In this document: positions 44,602 through 54,000 of the stretch, piece after piece
Layout: the number at the start of each line of letters is the position of its first letter
Numbering within the stretch: position 1 is the stretch's first letter
DNA from: Flavicella sp042091695
Lineage (GTDB): Bacteria > Bacteroidota > Bacteroidia > Flavobacteriales > Flavobacteriaceae
Direction: 5' to 3'
Length of the DNA: 64,000 bases
Assembly: GCA_042091695.1 (NCBI GenBank)
Contig: JBELHA010000001.1
Coordinates: forward strand, 1 to 64,000
Notes under the pieces: model-generated
The model's input: the letters and a program-made list of their open reading frames with translations, nothing else
The model's database searches: none
Told to the model about the DNA's origin: nothing
Program-made: the position numbers and the translations under genes

Positions 44602-47334
44602 ATGATTTCAAAACATTATAATATCAACCAACTCCGCATAGATTTGTGGAATGATTTAAAAGAACAGAGCAAGCAAATAACACACTATCAAAAGGACAAG
44701 AGTTTTGACAAACGTCTAAAGGCTTTGAATGCTATTCTTGAAAATTTACTGTGTATTGAGCATTATTTTTCATTTCCTGGAGCAGCTTTTACGAAAGAGG
44801 TTATTGCTGCTGTCCACAAAGAAGAGTTCAACGCTGTCAGCAACCGAGTGACTGAAGTGGTGGCTTTGTTGGTAAGCGATGATTATCGTACCCATCCCGA
44901 AGTGCGTCCCGATCATTTTGACAAGTCTGATAAGGGATCTCAAAAGAAGGCAATGGATGTCAAAGGAAATTCCTTTGAGGTATTGTATGTAGAAAACTTA
45001 TCACAGCACGAGGAAAAATTATTGAAAACAAAGTCTAAGGAACTTATGGATCCAAGGGACCAACTGACCTATGATTTGGTGGTACAACGCTCTTTTCAGG
45101 ACGCTTTGATTTGTTTGTTTTTCAACTATAACATTCAAGCAGCAGTTATTCGCTATGCGCCTTTGCATTTTTCAAAAAACATCAGTACACTGTTAAAGCC
45201 TTTTATACAACATGTATTGAAAATAGATCTTAGCAATGTTTCAGATGCAGCGCTAGGACCTTTGTTAGGGAAATACATCAAACAATTCAGACCTGAACTG
45301 GATATCTATTATATTACGGATGCTTCTTTGACCCATATGGAAGATACAACGGTCAAGGCATTTCGACGTATTTTTTACCGTATGGAAGATGTGCAAGAGT
45401 TGCATTTGACCATTATCAATGGTATAAACGAGCGTTATGAAACCCCATTTTTTACAGCCCTGACGGAGTATAGCAAGCGACCGATTAGTGTCTTTCATGC
45501 CATGCCTATTTCCAGAGGAAATTCGGTATTTAAGTCGCGTTGGATTTCTGATTTTGGAGATTTTTATGGTAGAAATGTCTTTCTTGCGGAAACTTCCGCT
45601 ACCAATGGGGGATTGGACTCCTTTTTACAACCCAAAGGCCCCATGAAAAAGGCCCAAGAAAAAGCAGCCAAAGCCTATGGAGCAGAACGTACATATTTTG
45701 TTACCAATGGAACTTCCACTTCGAATAAAATTGTACAGCAAGCATTGATAAAACCCGGAGATGTGGTTTTGGTTGATAGAGATTGTCATAAGTCACACCA
45801 TTATGGGTTGGTACTTGCAGGTGCTTTTCCTGCCTATTTGGATTCCTATCCTATTGAGAAATACTCTATGTATGGTGCTGTACCATTGAAAACCATCAAA
45901 GACAAACTCCTCTCATTGAAAGAAGTTGGAAAGTTGGAGCGCGTAAAAATGCTTTTATTGACCAACTGTACGTTTGACGGTTTGGTATACAATGTAGAGA
46001 AAGTGATGGAAGAAGTACTTGCAATCAAACCCGATATGGTTTTTCTTTGGGACGAAGCTTGGTTTGCTTTTGCGAGTTTTACGTATATGTACAAGCAGCG
46101 AACTGGAATGTATGTAGCGCAAAAATTATACGACAAATACAAGACTACTGAATATCGAAAAGCCTATACAGCTCATGTAAAAGGACTGAAAACAAACGAA
46201 CATCCAACTATGCCAGATCCGGATTTGGTAAAAATCAGGGTATATGCCACGCAGAGTACCCACAAGACACTTTCGAGCTTCCGCCAAGGGTCTATGATTC
46301 AAGTTTGGGACGAAGAGTTTAGTAGAAAGGTTGCAGATACATTTAATGAGGCCTATATGACACATACCACAACCTCTGCGAGTTACCAAATCGTCGCTTC
46401 TTTGGATGCAGGAAGACGACAAATGGAATTGGAAGGATATGAGTTGGTGGAACAGAGTATTGAGATGGCTATGGTGTTGCGTTCTAAAATCAAAGACCAT
46501 CCACAATTGAGTAAATATTTTCACTTGTTGACCGTAGAGGATTTGATACCCGCTCGTTTTCGAGTTTCCGATGAAAAAAACTACTATGATGTCGAAAGAG
46601 GATGGGATAGGATGGAAGCGTCCTGGGAATTGGATGATTTTGTCTTGGATCCCACAAAATTGACACTTTCTGTCGGGAAGACTGGAATTACTGGCGATGC
46701 TTTTAAAAATAATTATTTGATGGACCGTTTTGGGATACAGGTCAATAAAACCTCAAGAAATTCAGTTCTGCTGATGACCAATATTGGCACCACTCGAGGA
46801 AGTGTTACCTTTTTGGTAAATGCCTTATTACAAATCGCCAATGAGTTGGATGCGAGCAACCGTTCTCTCAATAAAAGAGAGGCTGAGATCTCTAAAAATT
46901 ACATACAGTCTTTGATGCACGATGTGCCACCTTTGCCTGATTTTAGCAATTTTCACCATTCCTTTTTAGCAGCCCCTGGAGTGCCAGGAGGAAATATTCG
47001 TGAAGCCTATTTTTTAGGTTATGAAGAGGACTTGTGCACCTATATTTTATTGGAAGATTGTTTGAAAGCTATTGAGAATTCGAAAGCTTTGGTGTCTACT
47101 TCCTTTGTGATTCCTTACCCGCCAGGTTTTCCTATTTTGGTGCCAGGACAAGAGGTAAGTGCAGCAATCATTCGTTTTATGTTGGCCTTAGATGTCAAAG
47201 AAATTCATGGATTTCGAGCTGATTTAGGATTAAAAGTGTTTACTGAAGAAGCTTTGAGTCGAAAAAACACCATCTCAGCGATGGGAGCGATGCATGCAAT
47301 GAAAGCGATGCAAATGGGAGGATCCGATAATTAA
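44602..47334 (+). CDS. Orn/Lys/Arg decarboxylase (PLP fold type I), long form
   Basis: A 910-residue PLP-dependent decarboxylase of the AdiA/LdcI group. The PLP lysine is K555 in QSTHKTLSS; other core blocks are GTSTSNKIV, DRDCHKSHH (393-400), TNCTFDGLVYN and WDEAWFAF (483-490, D484 binding the pyridine nitrogen). Family members have about 710-760 residues; here the core starts near residue 320, so the N-terminal region is much longer and not recognised. Arginine, lysine or ornithine could be the substrate. The ATP-grasp gene follows by 20 bases. Cytoplasmic. Confidence 0.87.
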   Translation: MISKHYNINQLRIDLWNDLKEQSKQITHYQKDKSFDKRLKALNAILENLLCIEHYFSFPGAAFTKEVIAAVHKEEFNAVSNRVTEVVALLVSDDYRTHPEVRPDHFDKSDKGSQKKAMDVKGNSFEVLYVENLSQHEEKLLKTKSKELMDPRDQLTYDLVVQRSFQDALICLFFNYNIQAAVIRYAPLHFSKNISTLLKPFIQHVLKIDLSNVSDAALGPLLGKYIKQFRPELDIYYITDASLTHMEDTTVKAFRRIFYRMEDVQELHLTIINGINERYETPFFTALTEYSKRPISVFHAMPISRGNSVFKSRWISDFGDFYGRNVFLAETSATNGGLDSFLQPKGPMKKAQEKAAKAYGAERTYFVTNGTSTSNKIVQQALIKPGDVVLVDRDCHKSHHYGLVLAGAFPAYLDSYPIEKYSMYGAVPLKTIKDKLLSLKEVGKLERVKMLLLTNCTFDGLVYNVEKVMEEVLAIKPDMVFLWDEAWFAFASFTYMYKQRTGMYVAQKLYDKYKTTEYRKAYTAHVKGLKTNEHPTMPDPDLVKIRVYATQSTHKTLSSFRQGSMIQVWDEEFSRKVADTFNEAYMTHTTTSASYQIVASLDAGRRQMELEGYELVEQSIEMAMVLRSKIKDHPQLSKYFHLLTVEDLIPARFRVSDEKNYYDVERGWDRMEASWELDDFVLDPTKLTLSVGKTGITGDAFKNNYLMDRFGIQVNKTSRNSVLLMTNIGTTRGSVTFLVNALLQIANELDASNRSLNKREAEISKNYIQSLMHDVPPLPDFSNFHHSFLAAPGVPGGNIREAYFLGYEEDLCTYILLEDCLKAIENSKALVSTSFVIPYPPGFPILVPGQEVSAAIIRFMLALDVKEIHGFRADLGLKVFTEEALSRKNTISAMGAMHAMKAMQMGGSDN

Positions 47335-47354
47335 TTTATAAAAAAATATTGAAA

Positions 47355-48845
47355 ATGACCAATTCTAACCACAACCAACCCGTTTTAAAAGGAATTAAAG
47401 AAATCAAAACCTTTTTCAAAGAAAATAAAACCCCTATTTATTTTATCAGTGCGACTAATTTTAACTTGTTGGGGATGGACGAGTGGGTTTCGAATTTCAA
47501 ATATATCAGTCATATAGATTCCTATGAAGGTTTGCATTTGAATCTTTTTTCTCCCAAAGAAGAGGTGCCACATCCTGAATTTACGAGTATTGAGGATATT
47601 AATAATTACTTGTTGACGCATCCAGAGGTTATAGACTATATCAATAGTCAAAAAATAGCGAATGAAAATAGCAAAGCCTTGTTTTTGATGTTTGATGAAA
47701 CCACAGAAACCTTGACCAAAACATTGAGTATGGACTTGTGCTTTCCAGCAGCAGATTTGCGAACTTCTTTGGACAATAAGGTAAACACCAATCGCATTGC
47801 TGCCAAAGCAGGTGTAGCTTGTGTGCCGAATGTTCTTTCGAGGGTGGAAAATTATGAACATTTGTGTAAAGTGTCTAAAGGACTGGGAACAGATTTAGTC
47901 ATACAAACTCCGTTTGGTGATTCAGGACATACGACTTTTTTTATTACAGATGAAGCAACCTATGCTATACATGCTTCTGAGATAGAAGCAGAGGAGGAGG
48001 TCAAAATTATGAAGCGTATCAATTGTTATGGAACGGCTATTGAGGGCTGTGTGACACAACACGGAACGATTGTAGCACCTTTGATGACGGAGTTGGTAGG
48101 GTTCAAGGAATTGACACCTTACAAAGGAGGTTGGTGTGGGAATGAAATTTATCCCAATGCCTTTACAGAAGATATTCGCAACAAAGCTAAAATATACACC
48201 CAACGATTCGGAGATCAGCTGCGAGAAGAAGGGTACAAGGGATATTTTGAATTGGATTATTTGATAGATCAGGACAGTAAAGAAGTATATTTAGGGGAGT
48301 TGAATCCAAGAGTTTCTGGGGTAAGTAGTTTGACAAATCATTCAAAATTTGCGATGCTAGATGTACCGTTGTTTTTGTTTCACTTGTTGGAGTGGATGGA
48401 CATTCCTTACGAGATAGACACTGCAGCACTTTCAGATCGTTGGGCTGAGGCTGCCAATATGGATAGTTGGAGTCAGTTAGTGGTCAAGCATACTTATAAA
48501 ACATTAGAACTAGCGACTGAGGTTCCAGCATCAGGAATTTGGGAAATGAAAAAAAATGGGAACATACGTTTTAAAAAAATGGATACCCACCGACAAGCGG
48601 TATTGGGCGATAATGAAGCCTTTTTTATACAAATTACCCAAAAAGACGATTATATCTATGAGGGGGCAGATTTGGGGATTTTAGTGTTGCGAGGTAGGTT
48701 GATGTCTGATGATTTTGAAATTTCAAGTCGTGCCAAACGTTGGATCAAAGCATTGCGTTCTCACTATAAGTCAGAAATTTTAGACATGAGCGCTTTGTCA
48801 GAAGAAGACTTAGCGGAGCTACAAGAAGGTTTTAAGTTAGGTTAG
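47355..48845 (+). CDS. ATP-grasp domain ligase
   Basis: A 496-residue protein with an ATP-grasp core (about 125-345): glycine loop PFGDSGHTT around 188-194 and the metal-binding GELNPRVSG block (E315, N317). The family makes acyl-phosphate intermediates and ligates amines or carboxylates; automatic labels such as 'biotin carboxylase' are only fold-level. It follows the decarboxylase by 20 bases, so an amine product could be its substrate (inference). I start at the ATG at 47355, two codons after an in-frame TTG. Its end overlaps a convergent gene by 4 bases. Confidence 0.85.
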   Translation: MTNSNHNQPVLKGIKEIKTFFKENKTPIYFISATNFNLLGMDEWVSNFKYISHIDSYEGLHLNLFSPKEEVPHPEFTSIEDINNYLLTHPEVIDYINSQKIANENSKALFLMFDETTETLTKTLSMDLCFPAADLRTSLDNKVNTNRIAAKAGVACVPNVLSRVENYEHLCKVSKGLGTDLVIQTPFGDSGHTTFFITDEATYAIHASEIEAEEEVKIMKRINCYGTAIEGCVTQHGTIVAPLMTELVGFKELTPYKGGWCGNEIYPNAFTEDIRNKAKIYTQRFGDQLREEGYKGYFELDYLIDQDSKEVYLGELNPRVSGVSSLTNHSKFAMLDVPLFLFHLLEWMDIPYEIDTAALSDRWAEAANMDSWSQLVVKHTYKTLELATEVPASGIWEMKKNGNIRFKKMDTHRQAVLGDNEAFFIQITQKDDYIYEGADLGILVLRGRLMSDDFEISSRAKRWIKALRSHYKSEILDMSALSEEDLAELQEGFKLG

Positions 48846-49858
48846 CCTGTTATTTTTTTCCATCCCAAAACGATCAAACTACTGCTTGCTAGTACACAGA
48901 TATAACTACATACCAATATCAGTGGGCTATCGATTGTTTGGTAGATTTCTGTACCTATATTTCCAATGATAATCCATTGTCCTATATAAATTACTGTGAC
49001 ATTTTTTCCCAGCCATTTGAGTTTTTTTAGAAGAAAGGTATTTGACAGTGTTACTTCAATTTTAGAGGCTATTGCTGTTATAAAAATTAAAAATAAGCCT
49101 GTCCATATCACAAATGGCATCCCATGGTGGTAATAACTTTGTAGATCAGAGGCTATTTTAATAGCATAGTCTAGGGTTAAAAAAAGGAAAACACCTCCGA
49201 GAATCAATATTAGAGTTTGTGTTTTTGGTTTTTGCAAAAGTCTCAATTCCTGTTTTTCTTGAAGGTTATGGTATAACATTCCCATCAAAGGGTAGCATAT
49301 CCAAGGCAATAAGGGGAAGTAAGACCAGTTTGCAGTTCCGTATAAAAAGGCAAGGACATAGGTTGTTATGCTATTAGTGGTGGTAGATTCTAATAGTAAG
49401 CTTCCTGAAAAAGAAGCTATAATAAGGGTTATTAGGAGGCTTACAATTTTATGTTTTTTCCTGTTTTTTAGCAATGCTAAAGGCAATAGCGCCAAGCCTG
49501 CAAAAAGCAGAAAATCAACTCCAAATATATATGGATAGGGGTCTACCTGTAGGCTATCGTTGTAAATTTTGTAATATAGATTAGTATTCAATAGTACGTT
49601 CAATCCCAGTCCCAATAGGACCAAGTAGACTGCTCTCATACAGAGTTGTTTTGTATTCTTATGAGAAGCAGCAATAAAATATCCAAAAACAGCACCAAAT
49701 ACAGGTGCTACCAAAGGACCACCCAAAAAGAGTAAAAATTTACCACCGCTTGTTTGTGCGAGCGTCGGTATAGCGAAAACTTCCAATACATGAACTTGAA
49801 TCATACATAGTACAGCGACTCCTTTGAGTAGGTCAGGTATGGAATTTCTGTTTTTCAA
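48842..49858 (-). CDS. Polytopic membrane protein, HGSNAT/DUF1624-like acyltransferase family
   Basis: A 338-residue protein with about ten transmembrane helices. The N-terminus (PDLLKGVAVLCMIQVHVLEVF) has the arginine/lysine-glycine and conserved-histidine pattern of heparan-alpha-glucosaminide N-acetyltransferase-like and acyltransferase-3-like membrane proteins, which move acetyl groups across the membrane. Substrate unknown. It is convergent with the ATP-grasp gene (4-base overlap) and so probably not part of that operon. Confidence 0.72.
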   Translation of the reverse strand: MKNRNSIPDLLKGVAVLCMIQVHVLEVFAIPTLAQTSGGKFLLFLGGPLVAPVFGAVFGYFIAASHKNTKQLCMRAVYLVLLGLGLNVLLNTNLYYKIYNDSLQVDPYPYIFGVDFLLFAGLALLPLALLKNRKKHKIVSLLITLIIASFSGSLLLESTTTNSITTYVLAFLYGTANWSYFPLLPWICYPLMGMLYHNLQEKQELRLLQKPKTQTLILILGGVFLFLTLDYAIKIASDLQSYYHHGMPFVIWTGLFLIFITAIASKIEVTLSNTFLLKKLKWLGKNVTVIYIGQWIIIGNIGTEIYQTIDSPLILVCSYICVLASSSLIVLGWKKITG

Positions 49859-49972
49859 ATAAGAAGTTTTTCTTAAAAATACAAATTTCTAAGTAGTATT
49901 GGTTGTCGATAACGATTTCTCAATTAAAAGTTAAATAAAACAAAGTATAGGGTTCATTGTGACGGCAATACG

Positions 49973-49980
49973 TATCTTTG
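49973..49980 (+). promoter_or_regulatory. -7 promoter element of the bacilliredoxin gene
   Basis: TATCTTTG, a perfect TAnnTTTG, 39 bases upstream of the ATG at 50020. The nearest TTG (49957-49959) is only 13 bases away, shorter than usual. Confidence 0.5.
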
Positions 49981-50019
49981 CATTTCGAAATGTTTAATAT
50001 TTAAGACAAAAAACATATT

Positions 50020-50433
50020 ATGTATCCACAAGAATTAACAGCTCCGATGGAGGCTCAGCTTGTAGAAGCTGGATTTTCAGCTTTGCATTCAGCATCTGAA
50101 GTAGAAGCGACATTGAAAAAAGAAGGTTCAACTTTAGTTGTAGTAAACTCAGTATGTGGTTGTGCAGCAGGTACAGCTCGTCCAGGAGTGATCGCTTCTT
50201 TAGAAGGGGCTTTAAAACCAACAAATTTAGCAACAGTATTTGCTGGAGTTGACGGTGAGGCAGTTGGAAAAGCGAGAGAATTTATGATTCCATTTCCACC
50301 TTCTTCTCCTGCAGTAGCATTGTTCAAAGATGGGCAATTGGTTCACATGTTAGAGCGTCATCATATTGAGGGAAGATCTGCAGAAATGATTGCAGCGCAT
50401 CTTTCAGAAGCCTACAATGAGTACTGTAAATAA
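50020..50433 (+). CDS. BrxA/BrxB family bacilliredoxin
   Basis: A 137-residue thioredoxin-fold protein of the YphP/YqiW (DUF1094) family with the hallmark CGC motif (C46-G47-C48, NSVCGCAAG). Bacilliredoxins remove bacillithiol from S-bacillithiolated proteins. Flavobacteriia carry homologues; whether this organism makes bacillithiol cannot be seen here. It is a single-gene unit with a promoter-like element upstream and a terminator right after the stop. Confidence 0.92.
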   Translation: MYPQELTAPMEAQLVEAGFSALHSASEVEATLKKEGSTLVVVNSVCGCAAGTARPGVIASLEGALKPTNLATVFAGVDGEAVGKAREFMIPFPPSSPAVALFKDGQLVHMLERHHIEGRSAEMIAAHLSEAYNEYCK

Positions 50434-50440
50434 GAAACAA

Positions 50441-50471
50441 AAAAACGATTGAAATTTTCAATCGTTTTTTT
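50441..50471. terminator. Bidirectional intrinsic terminator
   Basis: Inverted repeat with core CGATTGA and TCAATCG, flanked by A and T runs, 8 bases after the bacilliredoxin stop codon and 24 bases before the convergent barrel gene ends. Confidence 0.9.
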
Positions 50472-50494
50472 TTGCTCTAAAATTCCCTTAAGGA

Positions 50495-50998
50495 TTAGAA
50501 TTGTTTTCCTAGTGATACACCTACTCTAGGTACTACTTCACGAGAATAATCTGTGTTAAATAAGTTACGAGCGGCTCCTACGTGCACATCTACTACAAAT
50601 CCTGAATCAGAAGTGTATTTAACTCCAAGACCTAGTCCTGCAGCAAAATCGGTATATTTATTATCGTCTCCTATTTCAAGTTTTCGTTCGGGAATATTTC
50701 CGGTGTTCAAGGCTCCGTAAAAATCTCCAAACATCTTTAAGTTGTTTGTTGTTGAAAAGTAGTGTCTGTAATAAGGGGTCAATACAAATTCTTCATTGTA
50801 TCTAAAGTCAGCGGATTCTTTTTCAAGATTGAACAAGGCAGAAAGTCCTACAGAGGACTCCTCGTTGATGTTGTGTTCATAGGTGATGTCTAAAGCACGG
50901 ATTGCAATGATATCTAATATGTCAATTTTGATTTCATTTGTTTGTGCACTTGCTTGTAGTGTAACTATAAATAACAGAAATAAGGTTATTTTTTTCAT
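50495..50998 (-). CDS. Small outer-membrane beta-barrel protein (OmpA/DUF3575-like)
   Basis: A 167-residue exported protein: signal peptide MKKITLFLLFIVTLQASAQ, then about eight beta-strands with alternating hydrophobic and aromatic residues (for example FVLTPYYRHYF and FAAGLGLGVKYT), ending in phenylalanine (SLGKQF), the classic barrel C-terminus. It resembles small eight-strand barrels of the OmpA-N or DUF3575 type. Function unknown. A -7 element lies at 51028-51035. Confidence 0.8.
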   Translation of the reverse strand: MKKITLFLLFIVTLQASAQTNEIKIDILDIIAIRALDITYEHNINEESSVGLSALFNLEKESADFRYNEEFVLTPYYRHYFSTTNNLKMFGDFYGALNTGNIPERKLEIGDDNKYTDFAAGLGLGVKYTSDSGFVVDVHVGAARNLFNTDYSREVVPRVGVSLGKQF

Positions 50999-51027
50999 TG
51001 CGTTTTGATTTTGTTGAATAGCTATTA

Positions 51028-51035
51028 CAAATGTA
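51028..51035 (-). promoter_or_regulatory. -7 promoter element of the small barrel gene
   Basis: TACATTTG on the minus strand matches TAnnTTTG, 29 bases upstream of the start codon at 50998. No clear -33 box. Confidence 0.5.
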
Positions 51036-51094
51036 CTATATATTACTGAAATTTCTCAGAGATATTTTCTGACGGTTATCGATAGTTTTAGTTA

Positions 51095-54000
51095 CTAAAA
51101 CAAGGCTCTAAGCTGTATACTTCCTGTGTGTAGGGTAGTATTGTTTTCACTGTTTCTGCCTGTATAATTGATGTTTAGATGTAGCTGGGCTGTAAGTTTC
51201 TTCTGAGCAGTGAGGGTCCATACAGAATTCTTACCTACCTGCAGTCCTTCTAACATCTGGTAAGACAATGGCGTGTTTTCAATCCCTGAAAACGAATTTT
51301 GATAGCGGTCATAAGCGATAAAAAGAGCTCCTTTTTTAAGGCTTGAAAATTGATAGGTAGCTCCTAGTTTTTGTACTTGCAGCACATTGGTTTTAGAGGG
51401 GTCTTGTTTGTCCTTATATTCGTAGTTTACTGCGAGGTTGCTATTTGTTTTGAGTTTAAAGGTAAGTTCTGGTTTGAATTCTTTGCTATCAATTTGATAG
51501 CTTCGATCTTCAAAATTCTCCGTTGTATTTTTAGTTTCAATAGCCTTTCCGTCCAATGATAGCAACCATGATGCAGCAATTTTGTGTTGCCACATAAGTT
51601 GTTGGAGTGTGTTTTCATTTTCTATAAATCCAATACCTAGGTTGTTTTTTGTTTTGTTATGTGCATAAGTATAGGTAGTTGAATGTTGTTGTAGTCCTCT
51701 TCTAAAGTAGATTGCATTTCTAAAGGTTTGCTTGAGCGCGCGTACCTTTGGATTATTGGTATCAAAGGGGTTAAATTGAATTTTGTCGCTGTTTTTTTCA
51801 GTATCTGTGTCTACCAAAATATAGGTTTGGTTTGAGAATTGTGCAGCTATTTTTTTGAAACCAGTACTTTGTGCCCACTGAGAGGGATTTAAATGCAGTG
51901 AATGACTGAAAAGAGTTTTGTTTACTCTCACAAAACCGAGAGATGGTAAAGCGACTCTTAGGTAGGAGGCTTGGTCTGAAAATTTAGCAATCTCAAATTC
52001 TTCAAATTCTTGAATGCCATTTTCATTGTAATCAATCCAAGTATAGTACCCTTGTCCAGGTTCTGTTTTGATGTAACTGAATTCTTGTTTGGGAGAGGTT
52101 CCAGCAGCAGTTTCATACACTGTTGTCCACTTGACAAAATTACCCCATAATTTTTGTGCATAGGTTACCCTAGAGTTCAAGGCACTGTAATTGTCCGTAA
52201 AATAATTTTTAAATTCTGTATAAGCTGCAAACAATTGCACCTGAGCTTTTTTGTTTTGTAACAATTTCGATTTTATAAAATAACTGTTGTTTTCTGCTAC
52301 TCTTTGTAGTTTTTCGTTTCGAACACTGTCGTTGAGGATCCATTTTGCGCCTACTTTTAAGTAGACCTTTGTACTGTCTCCAACTCCTAAAGAAGCACCG
52401 TAGCTTTTTTGCTTTTGGCTAAGAAGGGATATATTTTGTGTGATTTTGTCGGTTCTTTGATTGTTTTCAGAGTTAAAGAAACCCTGCAACCATGATTTTT
52501 TTAAATTGTGATGTATGTTCATACTTGTTTTATTAAACAACGAGTTTTCAGTAGTACTGTTGTTTTTCAAAAAGCTTGCAGCCGCTCTAATTTTTGTGTT
52601 TTTAGTAGTGATTTTATTCTGCAATAGATGCTTGTATCCCTGAAAAGAACTTCCAAATGAAAGGTTTTGATATCCGTAAGATACGGTTGTGTTTTTTTTG
52701 TTAGATAGCTTTAGTTTGCTTTGTATGAATTTCTGGTTTCCTTCCGGGTTTTGTAGGTTCCAATCTCTGTTGAATTCGACGTTGTAAATACGTTCAATAC
52801 TTTTGAAGTCTGCATCGAGGTAATCGACATCTATCTCGGTTTGCACCAACCATTTTTTGTCTGTATAGGTTTGTTTCCAAGCAATTTTAGTTGCTGCACC
52901 TGTATTGTCAGCATCATCTTTGTTAGAAAATAAATTTTGATCTTTATTGCTAAATGCGACTTCAGCTTGAAGGTTTGTTTTGTTATTTGGATTGTATTTT
53001 AATGTACTGACTGCTATTTGTAGTTTGTCGGGTGCTGCCAACTTAGAAAGCGGCGCATAGTCTCCTGATTGTGCTCCTGTATATTCAAAAATTTTCCCAA
53101 TAGCCGTTGTTTCTTTAATGATATAAGCTCCTTTTCCCGTTCCTACATAACTAAATGAAACGGCAAATAGACTTTTAGAGCTATCCTGTGAAAACTCAAA
53201 AAAGGTTCCGGTATCAGTGGGTATTTTTGCATACAAAATCTTAGCGCTATCATATTCTTGAGGATATGCACTTTCAGCAAACATTTTTGAAGCGTCATCT
53301 CCTGCTTCAGACAATGTTTGTTTTTGAGTTTCGCTCAGTTCTTGTTGTAGGGGTTGGTTTTTGGCATCACTTTCTGTGTAAAAATAACCCGCAATTTCTA
53401 TTTTATCATCTTTGTGTACTGCTTTGTTGTAGCTTACGAATCGTGTGTAATTTCTATCAGAGTATTGGAATTCTGCAGTGATTCTTGAGGAGGAGCTTAT
53501 GGGGAAAGTCGTGGTAAACGTTATTTGTGCAGTGTTATAATCTATGGTGTAATCGTGTTGTGCTCCCCTTTTTAATTTACGTCCGTTGTTATAAATAGTT
53601 TCACTACCTGAAAGCAGTACTATAAACCGTTCTCCATTAGGACTATTCAATTGATAAGGTCCTTGATTTCCGTCAATTCCATTGAATTGATTTCTCGCAA
53701 AACGTCCTCTCACCAAAGCTCCAGATGCTTTGAAATGTTGGCTGTCTTTATCGTCTTTAGGGTGAATATCTAAGGACAATCCTGAAACTTTTTTATTAAA
53801 TTTTAAGAAGTGACTTTCTTTGTTTGACAAATTGATATCTCCTGCTTTTAATCCCCATTTTTTTGAGTACAATTCAATGAAAACACGGTCGAATTCTTGA
53901 ATTTGCTGAGAGTATCCATTATTTTGTATCGGGATGTTACTGTCAGATATTGAGGCTCTGACACGAACGTTATTGGATAGTTTTCCGTCTATTTGAAGGT

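Noticed and set aside
47385..47861. Open frame of 158 codons on the minus strand
   Set aside because: Antisense to the ATP-grasp gene, Cys/Phe/Ile-rich in a way typical of non-coding frames, no family resemblance.
48842..49858. Membrane acyltransferase-like gene as part of the decarboxylase/ATP-grasp operon
   Set aside because: It is on the opposite strand and convergent, so co-transcription is impossible; a functional link would need other evidence.
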